Notes under the pieces: generated by a model | Told to the model about the DNA's origin: nothing | The model's database searches: none | The model's input: only the letters and a program-made list of their open reading frames with translations | In this document: positions 1 through 7,564 of the stretch, piece after piece | Layout of the letters: every line of letters starts with the position of its first letter | Numbering within the stretch: the first letter of the stretch is position 1 | Made by a program: the position numbers and the translations under genes | Assembly (NCBI RefSeq): GCF_011058315.1 | Contig: NZ_CP049298.1 | Span: 1,550,001-1,614,000, forward strand | Direction of reading: 5' to 3' | DNA: 64,000 nt | Source of the DNA: Chryseobacterium sp. POL2 | GTDB lineage: Bacteria > Bacteroidota > Bacteroidia > Flavobacteriales > Weeksellaceae

Positions 1-974
1 AAATTTTTTCCTTGGTTAATAGCCACATTGGCAAGCTGTGGATGTCCTTGAGGGAATTTCGCGGTTTCCATATAGGCTATATCACCGATGGCAAAAATAT
101 TATCATAACCCAAAATACGATTATAACGATCCACTTTGTAACGGTTGCGGATAAGATTATCTTTGTTAAAATCCGAAATCACATTACCTGTTACACCAGC
201 CGCCCAGATGACATTATTACTCGGAATTTGCTTTCCACTTTCGAAGAACACAACATCGCCATCATAAGCGGTCACACGCTCCTCGGTCATGAAAGTAACA
301 CCTAATTTTAGAAGATATTCTTCGGCTTTATTCTGGGATTCCACACTCATGGCTTCCAAAGGTTTTGCGCCAGAAGAAATCAAAATTATTTTGAGTTCAT
401 CAAAATTCATGTGAGGGTAGTCTCTCGGCAAAACTTCGCGTTTCATTTCCGCAAAAGCACCTGCTAATTCTACACCAGTAGCGCCGCTTCCGACAATTAC
501 GATATTCCAGTTGCCATCATCTGTGCGGGATTTTTCGATAATCATTTTTTCAAAAGTCAACAAAATGTGATTACGAATACTAATGGCTTCTTGCGTATTC
601 TTCATTCCAAAAGTCAAATCCTCCATGACTTGATTTCCAAAAAAGTTGGTTTTACAGCCCGTTGCAATGATTAATTTATCGTACGTAAATGTACCTTCAT
701 CTGCAATAATTCTGTTTTCAGAAGGCACAATTTCTTTAATTTCGGTCATTCGGAATTGAATATTTTTTGACCTTTGAAATATTTTTCTGAATGGGAACGA
801 AATATTAGAAGGCTCTATCCTACCGCTGGCAACCTGATAGAATAAGGGTTGAAACATGTGATGATTAACTTTATCAATAACCATGACTTTTTTGTCTGCT
901 TTTCCGTTAAGCTGCTTGGCGAGTTGCAATCCCGCAAATCCGCCTCCTATTATTACAATTTTCTCCCTAATCAT
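1..974 (-). CDS. ndh: NAD(P)/FAD-dependent oxidoreductase, type II NADH dehydrogenase (partial, 3' end outside window)
   Basis: The reverse strand is open from an ATG at 972-974 to the window edge, giving the first 324 residues. The N-terminus has an FAD Rossmann motif, IIGGGFAGLQL (about residues 7-17). A second nucleotide-binding motif, IVGSGATGVELAG, lies near residues 160-175, and the visible end reads IFAIGDIAYM, the FAD-contacting GD motif of this family. This two-dinucleotide-fold layout is that of NDH-2, a membrane-peripheral single-subunit enzyme that passes electrons from NADH to quinone without pumping protons. The membrane-anchoring C-terminus is not visible, so a related quinone or sulfide oxidoreductase cannot be fully excluded. 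The terminator of the neighbouring gene lies just upstream, so this is a separate transcription unit. Confidence 0.85.
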   Translation of the reverse strand, partial: MIREKIVIIGGGFAGLQLAKQLNGKADKKVMVIDKVNHHMFQPLFYQVASGRIEPSNISFPFRKIFQRSKNIQFRMTEIKEIVPSENRIIADEGTFTYDKLIIATGCKTNFFGNQVMEDLTFGMKNTQEAISIRNHILLTFEKMIIEKSRTDDGNWNIVIVGSGATGVELAGAFAEMKREVLPRDYPHMNFDELKIILISSGAKPLEAMSVESQNKAEEYLLKLGVTFMTEERVTAYDGDVVFFESGKQIPSNNVIWAAGVTGNVISDFNKDNLIRNRYKVDRYNRILGYDNIFAIGDIAYMETAKFPQGHPQLANVAINQGKN

Positions 975-1052
975 CGTTTAAAAATTTACACAAAAATACT
1001 TCATTTTTTCTGCTTTAAAGAATAGCAAAATTCATGCTTCAAAATTTGTACA

Positions 1053-1084
1053 ATAAAAAAACGACAACCCGTAAGTCGTCGTTC
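1053..1084 (-). terminator. Rho-independent terminator of the B12-uptake operon
   Basis: The arms aacgac (1060-1065) and gtcgtt (1078-1083) form a hairpin. On the minus strand it is followed by a run of Ts (plus-strand As 1054-1060). It lies 25 bases past the stop of the lipoprotein gene. Confidence 0.7.
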
Positions 1085-1108
1085 TATTAAATTTAATTTG
1101 ACCTTAAA

Positions 1109-2143
1109 TTAGTTTTTGTAAAAACCATTAACACCAATACCTCCGTTGATTTTTCTAATTTCTGACCCAATGATTGAGTACACTGTAATTTCGCTTGGCG
1201 AGTTGAAGTCTTTAGCATTCGATGTGAAAATTTTCCCATCAATAACATTAAAACCATACAAAGTCCCATCATTCGATTGTGATGCAGAGAATAAATATTG
1301 CGGGATAACGTCGTTCAACGGAAGCGAATACACTTTGTTAGCTGAAGAAAAATAAGCAACATCATTGGCAATTTCCAAATTGCTAGCATCTGCAATCCCT
1401 TTTAATTTTATTTCTTTAGCAATGCTTGTTGCACCAGCGTTTATTCTATAAATATAAGAATCTACACCATCCGAGGTAATACTGTACACATTATCACCAT
1501 AACCAATTGTTTTTTTGATATCACCATTCGGAACACTAATTGTGGTTTGGAAAGCATTATCCGAAGTTTTGATGATGCTAATTTTGTTACCATAACCAAA
1601 ACTAGCATTTTGGACATAGACTTTATCACCAGCTACAACGACACGCTCTGCAACATCTTCAATATTAATTTTTTTAACAAAACTAAAATCACTTAACTTA
1701 TATACAGCCACATATTTCTCTCCTAAATATGCATCATTCGTGATATAAATATAATCTTTAGAAAAGGCGACATATCTCGGATTATTGATATTTGTCGAAA
1801 TTGTTGTCATTTTTTTGAAAGAATAACGATTAACAACTTCAACTTTATTGGAATTATTGACTACCAAAAAAGCTTTATCATCTTTAACAGCAATTGTCTG
1901 TAAAATATCGCCTAAAACTTGGTTGTCATTATTCAGGGCATAGATATTCTGCGCAACTTGCGACAAATCAGAAGAAATATAAGACACTTCCGCTTGATTT
2001 CTATTATACCCACCTTCTACACTTACCAAAACGCCACCTTCGTAAGCGCCGTTGTCAACGATAACTTCTTGATCATCTTTACAAGCTGTCATAAACAGCA
2101 AACTTGCGGCAAACATGCTCGCTAGCAAACTTCTGATTTTCAT
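1109..2143 (-). CDS. Surface lipoprotein beta-propeller, YncE/DUF5074-like, probable cobalamin-binding BtuG-like partner of BtuB
   Basis: This is a 344-residue lipoprotein: a signal peptide ends in the lipobox FMTAC with the lipidated Cys at residue 21. The next residues are K-D-D, which fits the lipoprotein export signal K-(D/E)2 described in Capnocytophaga, so surface exposure is predicted. The mature part is a series of short beta repeats (AVKDDKAFLVVNNSNKVEVV, YVAFSKDYIYITND and similar) typical of a YncE/DUF5074 seven-bladed propeller, and it ends in GVNGFYKN. The gene starts 11 bases after the stop of the BtuB-like receptor gene and shares its B12 riboswitch. In Bacteroides, BtuG is a surface propeller lipoprotein that caps BtuB and binds B12 very tightly. 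Assigning that role here is inference from fold, location and regulation. Confidence 0.7.
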   Translation of the reverse strand: MKIRSLLASMFAASLLFMTACKDDQEVIVDNGAYEGGVLVSVEGGYNRNQAEVSYISSDLSQVAQNIYALNNDNQVLGDILQTIAVKDDKAFLVVNNSNKVEVVNRYSFKKMTTISTNINNPRYVAFSKDYIYITNDAYLGEKYVAVYKLSDFSFVKKINIEDVAERVVVAGDKVYVQNASFGYGNKISIIKTSDNAFQTTISVPNGDIKKTIGYGDNVYSITSDGVDSYIYRINAGATSIAKEIKLKGIADASNLEIANDVAYFSSANKVYSLPLNDVIPQYLFSASQSNDGTLYGFNVIDGKIFTSNAKDFNSPSEITVYSIIGSEIRKINGGIGVNGFYKN

Positions 2144-2154
2144 AATAACTATTT

Positions 2155-3975
2155 TTAAAAATTAAAATTCATATTAACGGCATAATTGCGCTTCGGCATC
2201 CAATAGCCATAGACTGTTCTGTACACTTCTGATGTCAGATTATTAACTTTAAATCCAAGTTTCAACGATTTCAAAACGGAAATATCCAAACCAAGATTAA
2301 TAACATAAAACGACTCCATCGTGTACATCTTTGACTCATCTGCATCACTGAAAATTTTGGAATTCCAAATAGTTTGCAAATGCAATCCTATCATTTTATA
2401 ACTAAAATCCGCGCCCAAATTAATTTTATGAAAAGGCACGTATGGCAATTGTTTTTTTCGTGCCTGATCTTCCGATTTTGTATAAGCATAAGAGAAAAAA
2501 GTGCGATAACTAAAATCTTCAAATTTCTGCTCGGCGCCCAATTGTGCTTCAATCCCCAAAGATTTCACACGTTCGGTATTTTCTGCCTGAAAAATTCCGT
2601 TTGCACCAGGAATCCAACGTATCATATCTTTGATATCCATAAAATATGGCGTTACACTTGCATGTAAAAATTTCCATTTTAAATTTTGTGAAAACTCAAA
2701 TTGCATCGATGTTTCTGGTTTCAAACTTGGATTTCCTCCAGGTTCCCAATACAAATCATTGAAAGTTGGCGCTCGAAAATTCTTTGATGCACTAATTTTG
2801 ATATTATAAAAATCCGAAACTTTATAATGTCCTGCCGCGGAAAACAAAAACGGACTGCTGACATGTTCTACAAATTCCTTTTTAAGACCAACTTCCCAAT
2901 CAAAATTTTTGATATTATAATTTCTGTACAACAAAGCTGCAGAACCTTGATGGCAAGAAATATTGCTAATTCCAGTTTCAAAACCAAGCGCTTCAATTTT
3001 ACTAACTTCAGCTAAAAAATTGATTTCCGAATCAGAATTAATTTTAAAATTAAAATCGTTTTTAATTAAATATTGTTTGGTTCCGCCGCCAGATTTTGTG
3101 GAAGGGATTTTAGAATTCATAAAATACTGATAATCATCCGTGAGATAGGCCACTTTCACATCATTATTTATTTTCAAGGTTTTCAACTTCCAACCGGCAA
3201 GACTGCGGAAAGTTTGACTCAAATATTTACTTGGCGTGGAAAACTCAGACAACAAAGGATAATTTTGTTCCGCATCAAAAATCTGACTTTGTGAGTAGAT
3301 TTCGTTGTGGTGATCTAGTCGTAGCGCAAAACCGAGGTTAATTCCCGTATTTTTATATTTTGCATTTCTATTGACATAATATTGTTCTTCAACCTCAAAA
3401 TCATTATCACTTTGATTATGATTTACAGAAAACTGAACACTCAATTTATCATTGCTATAATTAGTTTTTAATAATGAATTAAATGTCCCGTAGGAAGCAT
3501 ATTCTGCAAAGATTTGATTTTTAAATCCTTTGTTATATGAAAACAAATTGTTGAGATGTATCGAGCCGCCAATCGCTCCAGAACCATACAAAATACTTCC
3601 GCCACCGTATTTAATCGCAATATTATCATAGCCTAATAGACTTATATTATTAACATCGCCTTGACCTAAAAACTGAGAATTAATATTAATGCCATTCCAG
3701 ACAAAAGCGGTTTGTTGCGCGGTAGTTCCACGAAAAGAAGGCGAAGACACCATTCCGCGCCCATTTTCTTTAATATAAACTGGCGTTTGAAAACTTAAAA
3801 ATTCTGAAAGCGATGTTGCATTCTTGAGGATCTCATCGGATTTCACAATTTGGATTTTGGAAAATTGTTCTGCTTTGGGAAGTTGCTGATCGATAAAAAC
3901 AGTGTCAATAACTGCTTCTTGCGCAAAACTTACTACCGAAAAAAAGAACGAAAAAGAAAAATATAAATGCTTCAT
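2155..3975 (-). CDS. btuB: TonB-dependent outer-membrane receptor, BtuB-like vitamin B12 transporter
   Basis: The product is 606 residues, close to the roughly 600 usual for BtuB. A signal peptide (residues 1-18, ending in FAQ) precedes a plug domain (about 40-150) that includes SPSFRGTTAQQTAFVWNGIN and the YGGGSILYGSGAIGGSI loop common to TonB receptors. A 22-strand barrel follows and ends in the aromatic NFNF of outer-membrane barrels. There is no carboxypeptidase-like N-terminal extension, so it is not a SusC-type receptor. A cobalamin riboswitch directly upstream indicates the substrate: cobalamin or another corrinoid, imported with TonB energy. The first gene of a two-gene operon with the propeller lipoprotein. 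Confidence 0.88.
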   Translation of the reverse strand: MKHLYFSFSFFFSVVSFAQEAVIDTVFIDQQLPKAEQFSKIQIVKSDEILKNATSLSEFLSFQTPVYIKENGRGMVSSPSFRGTTAQQTAFVWNGININSQFLGQGDVNNISLLGYDNIAIKYGGGSILYGSGAIGGSIHLNNLFSYNKGFKNQIFAEYASYGTFNSLLKTNYSNDKLSVQFSVNHNQSDNDFEVEEQYYVNRNAKYKNTGINLGFALRLDHHNEIYSQSQIFDAEQNYPLLSEFSTPSKYLSQTFRSLAGWKLKTLKINNDVKVAYLTDDYQYFMNSKIPSTKSGGGTKQYLIKNDFNFKINSDSEINFLAEVSKIEALGFETGISNISCHQGSAALLYRNYNIKNFDWEVGLKKEFVEHVSSPFLFSAAGHYKVSDFYNIKISASKNFRAPTFNDLYWEPGGNPSLKPETSMQFEFSQNLKWKFLHASVTPYFMDIKDMIRWIPGANGIFQAENTERVKSLGIEAQLGAEQKFEDFSYRTFFSYAYTKSEDQARKKQLPYVPFHKINLGADFSYKMIGLHLQTIWNSKIFSDADESKMYTMESFYVINLGLDISVLKSLKLGFKVNNLTSEVYRTVYGYWMPKRNYAVNMNFNF

Positions 3976-4017
3976 ACCAACCGCTTTTCTCCCGAAAGCC
4001 TTATTATTTTTTGTTAA

Positions 4018-4172
4018 TATTGGCAGGTCTCCTGACTTTCGCAGATGGCATCCCTTCTCGTGTTAACAATGGTTAATGATGACATCTTTTGTTCGCGAAT
4101 TACAGTTGCGGGGACAGTTGAAGACTCACACTTCATTCCCTTTTAATTTCGAAATATGATTTTCGAAAACCA
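4018..4172 (-). ncRNA. Cobalamin (adenosylcobalamin) riboswitch
   Basis: On the minus strand the B12 box reads AGTCAGGAGACCTGCC (plus 4022-4037), an exact fit to the family consensus. Upstream of it is the conserved core with GGGAATGAAG and CTGTCCCCGCAACTGTAA (plus 4101-4140). The 3' end is about 40 bases before the receptor start codon, so B12 binding would shut down transcription or translation of the btuB-like operon. The 5' boundary is estimated from the promoter; only the core elements are certain. Confidence 0.95.
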
Positions 4173-4178
4173 ATAATG

Positions 4179-4210
4179 CAAAAATAAATAAAGTTTTTCT
4201 TTTAAATCAA
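4179..4210 (-). promoter_or_regulatory. Promoter of the B12-uptake operon
   Basis: On the minus strand TATTTTTG (-7 element, plus 4179-4186) is preceded by TTG (plus 4208-4210) with a 21-base spacer. This matches the Bacteroidetes form TTG...TAnnTTTG and would start the transcript at the 5' edge of the riboswitch. Confidence 0.6.
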
Positions 4211-4214
4211 ATGA

Positions 4215-5252
4215 TTATGAAAAATATTTCACATAAAAATCATGAAGCGGTTTTGGAAACGATTTTTGATCGGCTTCATCTTTTGTTAAACTTAAAAAAA
4301 CAAATTCTTTTTTTAAATTTTCAAAATCAGAAAAATCTGGAATATTAATTTTAAATATTGAAATTTCTAAGTTACGATGCGTCAACTTATGCCGAATTAA
4401 TTTTTCGCTTTCAACTTCATGGGGAAAATCACTCAGATCAATATTTTTTGGGAACTCAAACAATTTTTTCCATATATCGGAAGTATCCCGTTGCTTGACC
4501 AAAAATTGATTGTCGTGATGAATAAATTGATATGTCAATGTCAAATTTTCGACTTTCGTTTTCTTCAATTTAACTGGGAATTGTTCGATTTTTCCAACCG
4601 CAAAAGCGCGACAATCGTCCTGCAAAGGACAATCACCACACATAGGATTTTTAGGCTTACATATTGCGGATCCTAGATCCATCATGGCTTGATTGAAACA
4701 ACCAGGATTATCGTCTGGCATAATCAATTCCGCCAACTGAGAAAAATATTGTGATGCTTTAGAATTAGAAATATCAAAATCGTCAGCAAATAGCCGCGAC
4801 AAAACTCTGTAAAAATTACCATCTACTGCAGGGATTTTTTCTTCAAAAGCAATGCTGGCAATTGCTGCAGCCGTATATTTCCCAACGCCTTTTAATTTTA
4901 AAAGCTGAGAATATTGATTGGGAAATTCGGAGTCATAATCATTTATAATTTGTTTTGCAGCTTTGTGAAGATTAAGCGCTCTCGAGTAATAACCTAAGCC
5001 TTTCCAATACAACATAACCTCCTCTTCATTGGCATTTGCAAGGCTTTGCACGTTGGGAAACCGCGCTACAAAATTAATATAATGCTGAAGTCCTTGTTTC
5101 ACTTGCGTCTGTTGAAGGACAATTTCGCTAATCCATATATTATACGGATTTGTATTTTTGCGCCATGGCAAGTCTCTTTTATTAGTATGATACCATATAA
5201 GTAGCTTACTGCCAATATAAAGAAAGTCAGTCTTTTGTTTGTAAGTTTTCAA
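4215..5252 (-). CDS. mutY: A/G-specific adenine DNA glycosylase MutY
   Basis: A base-excision repair enzyme that removes adenine mispaired with 8-oxoguanine. The 345 residues hold a helix-hairpin-helix domain (LKLKGVGKYTAAAIAS, about 118-133). The likely catalytic Glu43 lies in ISEIVLQQTQV and Asp144 in VDGNFYRVLSR. An iron-sulfur cluster motif C-X6-C-X2-C-X5-C is complete at Cys198, 205, 208 and 214. The remaining ~120 residues correspond to the NUDIX-like 8-oxoG-recognition domain. The length is normal for the family. The gene is divergent from the HU gene and only a few dozen bases separate the two starts. Its stop lies next to the promoter of the B12 operon. Confidence 0.96.
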   Translation of the reverse strand: MKTYKQKTDFLYIGSKLLIWYHTNKRDLPWRKNTNPYNIWISEIVLQQTQVKQGLQHYINFVARFPNVQSLANANEEEVMLYWKGLGYYSRALNLHKAAKQIINDYDSEFPNQYSQLLKLKGVGKYTAAAIASIAFEEKIPAVDGNFYRVLSRLFADDFDISNSKASQYFSQLAELIMPDDNPGCFNQAMMDLGSAICKPKNPMCGDCPLQDDCRAFAVGKIEQFPVKLKKTKVENLTLTYQFIHHDNQFLVKQRDTSDIWKKLFEFPKNIDLSDFPHEVESEKLIRHKLTHRNLEISIFKINIPDFSDFENLKKEFVFLSLTKDEADQKSFPKPLHDFYVKYFS

Positions 5253-5270
5253 AAATATGTTTTATATTTG
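5238..5270 (+). promoter_or_regulatory. Promoter of the HU gene
   Basis: TTTG at 5238-5241, a 21-base spacer and TATATTTG at 5263-5270 form a complete Bacteroidetes-type promoter. The start codon follows 28 bases after the -7 element. The promoter overlaps the 5' end of the divergent mutY gene. Confidence 0.65.
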
Positions 5271-5298
5271 CACACCAAAAATATAAACAAAAAAGGAA

Positions 5299-5592
5299 AT
5301 GACAAAGGCAGAATTGGTAAACATCATCTCAAATAAATTAGGCGTAGAAAAAAATGATACTCAGAAAGTTATCGAGGCATTTATGCAAGAGATAAGAACA
5401 TCAATGTATAACGGAGATAATGTTTATCTAAGAGGTTTTGGATCATTCGTTATTAAGACTAGAGCAGCAAAAACGGGAAGAAACATTTCTAAAAATGTTG
5501 CAATTGAAATTCCGGCACACAATATTCCGGCATTCAAACCATCGAAAACTTTTGTTGAAAAAGTAAAAACAAAAGTAGCAATAAAGAACTAA
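5299..5592 (+). CDS. HU family DNA-binding protein
   Basis: A 97-residue histone-like protein that bends and compacts DNA as a dimer. The N-terminal helices begin MTKAELVNIIS. The signature GFGSFVIKTRAAKTGRNI (residues 46-63) starts the beta-arm, whose tip has the intercalating proline in IPAHNIPAFKPSK. The length and motif order are those of HU rather than of the longer, Lys/Ala-tailed Bacteroidetes variants. The gene has its own promoter and is followed after 37 bases by a tiny basic ORF. The two could share a transcript that ends at the hairpin at 5748. Confidence 0.95.
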   Translation: MTKAELVNIISNKLGVEKNDTQKVIEAFMQEIRTSMYNGDNVYLRGFGSFVIKTRAAKTGRNISKNVAIEIPAHNIPAFKPSKTFVEKVKTKVAIKN

Positions 5593-5629
5593 TTAATTTA
5601 ATATTAACACATAATAAAATTTCTAAATT

Positions 5630-5722
5630 ATGCCAAGCGGAAAGAAAAGAAAAAGACACAAGGTTGCGACCCACAAAAGAAAGAAAAGAAGAAGACAAAA
5701 CAGACACAAGAAGAAGAAATAG
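5630..5722 (+). CDS. Tiny, extremely basic peptide (30 aa), possibly ribosome-associated
   Basis: An ATG at 5630 opens 30 codons to a TAG at 5720-5722. The peptide begins MPSGKKRKRHK and ends RHKKKK. About two thirds of its residues are Lys, Arg or His, and it has no acidic residue. I recall near-identical peptides in the same place, between HU and RNase G, in other Flavobacteriia, which argues for a real gene. The composition resembles very small ribosomal proteins such as bTHX, and a Bacteroidetes-specific ribosomal protein is possible. I cannot assign it to a named family from sequence alone. It follows the HU gene by 37 bases and precedes a terminator. Confidence 0.7.
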   Translation: MPSGKKRKRHKVATHKRKKRRRQNRHKKKK

Positions 5723-5747
5723 TCTTCTCGGAAAGTCATATACATAT

Positions 5748-5783
5748 AAATATAGTTGGTGTTTTTCGCCGACTATATTTTGT
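5748..5783 (+). terminator. Terminator after HU and the basic peptide gene
   Basis: The arms around atatagt...actatat (about 5748-5778), with an inner ggtg/cgcc, form a hairpin followed by a TTTTG tract. It separates the HU unit from the RNase G gene. Confidence 0.7.
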
Positions 5784-5873
5784 TTTCTGTATATGCCAAC
5801 AACAACGCCATAAAGATGGCATAATATTGACTATTGATGTCTTTCGTAAAAGGCAATTATTAAATAAGAATTT

Positions 5874-7430
5874 ATGAAGAAAGAATTAATCATTTCGCAT
5901 GAGAATGATTCTTCACAGATTGCCCTGTTAGAAGACGGTAGATTGTTCGAACTCCACGAGCTCGAATCAGATTCTGATTTCGTCGTTGGAGATTTATTCC
6001 TTGGAAAAATAAAAAAACTGGCTTCCAACCTTAATGCCGCTTTTGTCAACATCGGATACGGCAAAGACGCTTTTTTGCATTATCAGGATTTGGGACCACA
6101 ATTTTTATCCTATCAAAAATTTTTGAAGGATAGTATTGCAAAAAGGCAAAACACTTCTAAACTGAAGGATTTTGCGGTACAAAAAAGCATTGACAAAAAT
6201 GGCACTATTGACAAAGTTGCCACCGCTGGAGATCTTGTTCTTATCCAAATCACCAAAGAACCTATTTCAACAAAAGGGCCTCGTATATCGACACAGATAT
6301 CATTAACAGGTAGATTTTTGGTATTAATTCCATTTGATAATAAAATTTCGTTATCAAAAAAAATAAAAGATTCAGCAGAAAAAGAAAGACTTAGGACTTT
6401 AATAGAAAGCATACGCCCAGAAGGTTTCGGGGTTATTATCAGAACGGTTGCAGAAGGCAAAAAAGTTGCGGAACTGCATAATGATATGAATCAGCTGATC
6501 CAAAAATGGGAAGATTGTTTTAAAAACATTCAGAAAAATAAAGTTCCTAGCAAAGTCCTTAGCGAGGAGGACAAAGCATCATCTATACTAAGAGACAACT
6601 TTAATCAGGATTTTGTCAGCATCATCTGTGATGACGAAGCTATGGTGCGCGATATGAAAAACTATCTGGAAGTTATCTCGCCAGAAACTAAAAACATTGT
6701 TCAGTATTACGATTCTCACATTCCACTTTTAGAATATTATAATGTTGAGAAACAACTAAAGCAAAGCTTCGGGAAAAATGTCAATATCCCGAGTTCTAAA
6801 GGTGCTTATCTTGTTATAGAGCATACAGAAGCGCTTCACGTTGTAGACGTCAATTCTGGAAACAATATTTCGTCCGCTGCAACTAACAAATCGCACGCTC
6901 TTAATGTCAACAAAATGGCTGCGACAGAGATTGCACGACAACTAAGATTAAGAGATATGGGAGGCATCATCGTCATTGATTTTATTGACATGATAGACCC
7001 AGAACATCGTAAAGAATTATATGAGCATTTCCGAGAAGAGCTCAAACGTGATAAGGCAAAACATAAAGTCTTACCACCAAGTAAATTCGGGCTTATCCAG
7101 ATGACAAGACAAAGGGTACGTCCAGAAAAATATATTGAAACCAAGGAAGAAAATCCGAATAAACACGGAGAAATTGCTGCGCCAATCGTTATTGTGGAGC
7201 GCCTAGAAGAATCTATCAGAAACATTATCCAAAAGGAAAAGGGCAAAGTGTATCTCCACGTCCATCCATTCGTAGAAGCTTACCTTACCAAAGGGCTTAT
7301 GAGCATCCAAAACAGATGGTTCTTGAGATACAAAAAATGGGTAACCATTATCCCACGAGATTCATTCAAGTACTTAGAATTCAAGCTCGTCAATTCACAA
7401 AAAGAAGAATTGATGTCTTATTCCAACTAA
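5874..7430 (+). CDS. rng: Rne/Rng family ribonuclease (RNase G-like)
   Basis: An endoribonuclease for single-stranded AU-rich RNA, active in rRNA processing and mRNA decay. The N-terminus carries an S1 domain (GDLFLGKIKKL...AAFVNIGYGKDAFLH, about residues 39-70) and an AU-binding region. The DNase I-like catalytic core has the metal-binding aspartates Asp325 (HVVDVNSGNN) and Asp369 (IIVIDFIDM). The length of 518 fits RNase G, without the long RNase E scaffold. The CPxC zinc-link that joins subunits in the E. coli enzymes is absent: the segment after TRQRVRPEKY reads ETKEENPNKHGEI with no cysteine. It follows the basic peptide gene and has its own terminator. Confidence 0.93.
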   Translation: MKKELIISHENDSSQIALLEDGRLFELHELESDSDFVVGDLFLGKIKKLASNLNAAFVNIGYGKDAFLHYQDLGPQFLSYQKFLKDSIAKRQNTSKLKDFAVQKSIDKNGTIDKVATAGDLVLIQITKEPISTKGPRISTQISLTGRFLVLIPFDNKISLSKKIKDSAEKERLRTLIESIRPEGFGVIIRTVAEGKKVAELHNDMNQLIQKWEDCFKNIQKNKVPSKVLSEEDKASSILRDNFNQDFVSIICDDEAMVRDMKNYLEVISPETKNIVQYYDSHIPLLEYYNVEKQLKQSFGKNVNIPSSKGAYLVIEHTEALHVVDVNSGNNISSAATNKSHALNVNKMAATEIARQLRLRDMGGIIVIDFIDMIDPEHRKELYEHFREELKRDKAKHKVLPPSKFGLIQMTRQRVRPEKYIETKEENPNKHGEIAAPIVIVERLEESIRNIIQKEKGKVYLHVHPFVEAYLTKGLMSIQNRWFLRYKKWVTIIPRDSFKYLEFKLVNSQKEELMSYSN

Positions 7431-7457
7431 AACTCAGACCAAGTCTGAGTTTTTCTT
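7429..7457 (+). terminator. Terminator of the RNase G gene
   Basis: Perfect arms aaaactcaga (7429-7438) and tctgagtttt (7444-7453) with loop ccaag, followed by more Ts. The first arm overlaps the stop codon. Confidence 0.85.
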
Positions 7458-7564
7458 TTGCATACATTAACTTATTTTAACGATAAACAAAGGCTTTTTA
7501 ATTTAAACTTAAGAGATTTTGGTCGTAATTTTGATGTAAACCGAATACAAAATATAAACAACCT

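Noticed and set aside
2155-3975. SusC-like glycan receptor with a SusD partner
   Set aside because: There is no N-terminal carboxypeptidase-like domain, the protein has the BtuB length, the partner is a propeller, not a SusD, and a B12 riboswitch precedes the pair.
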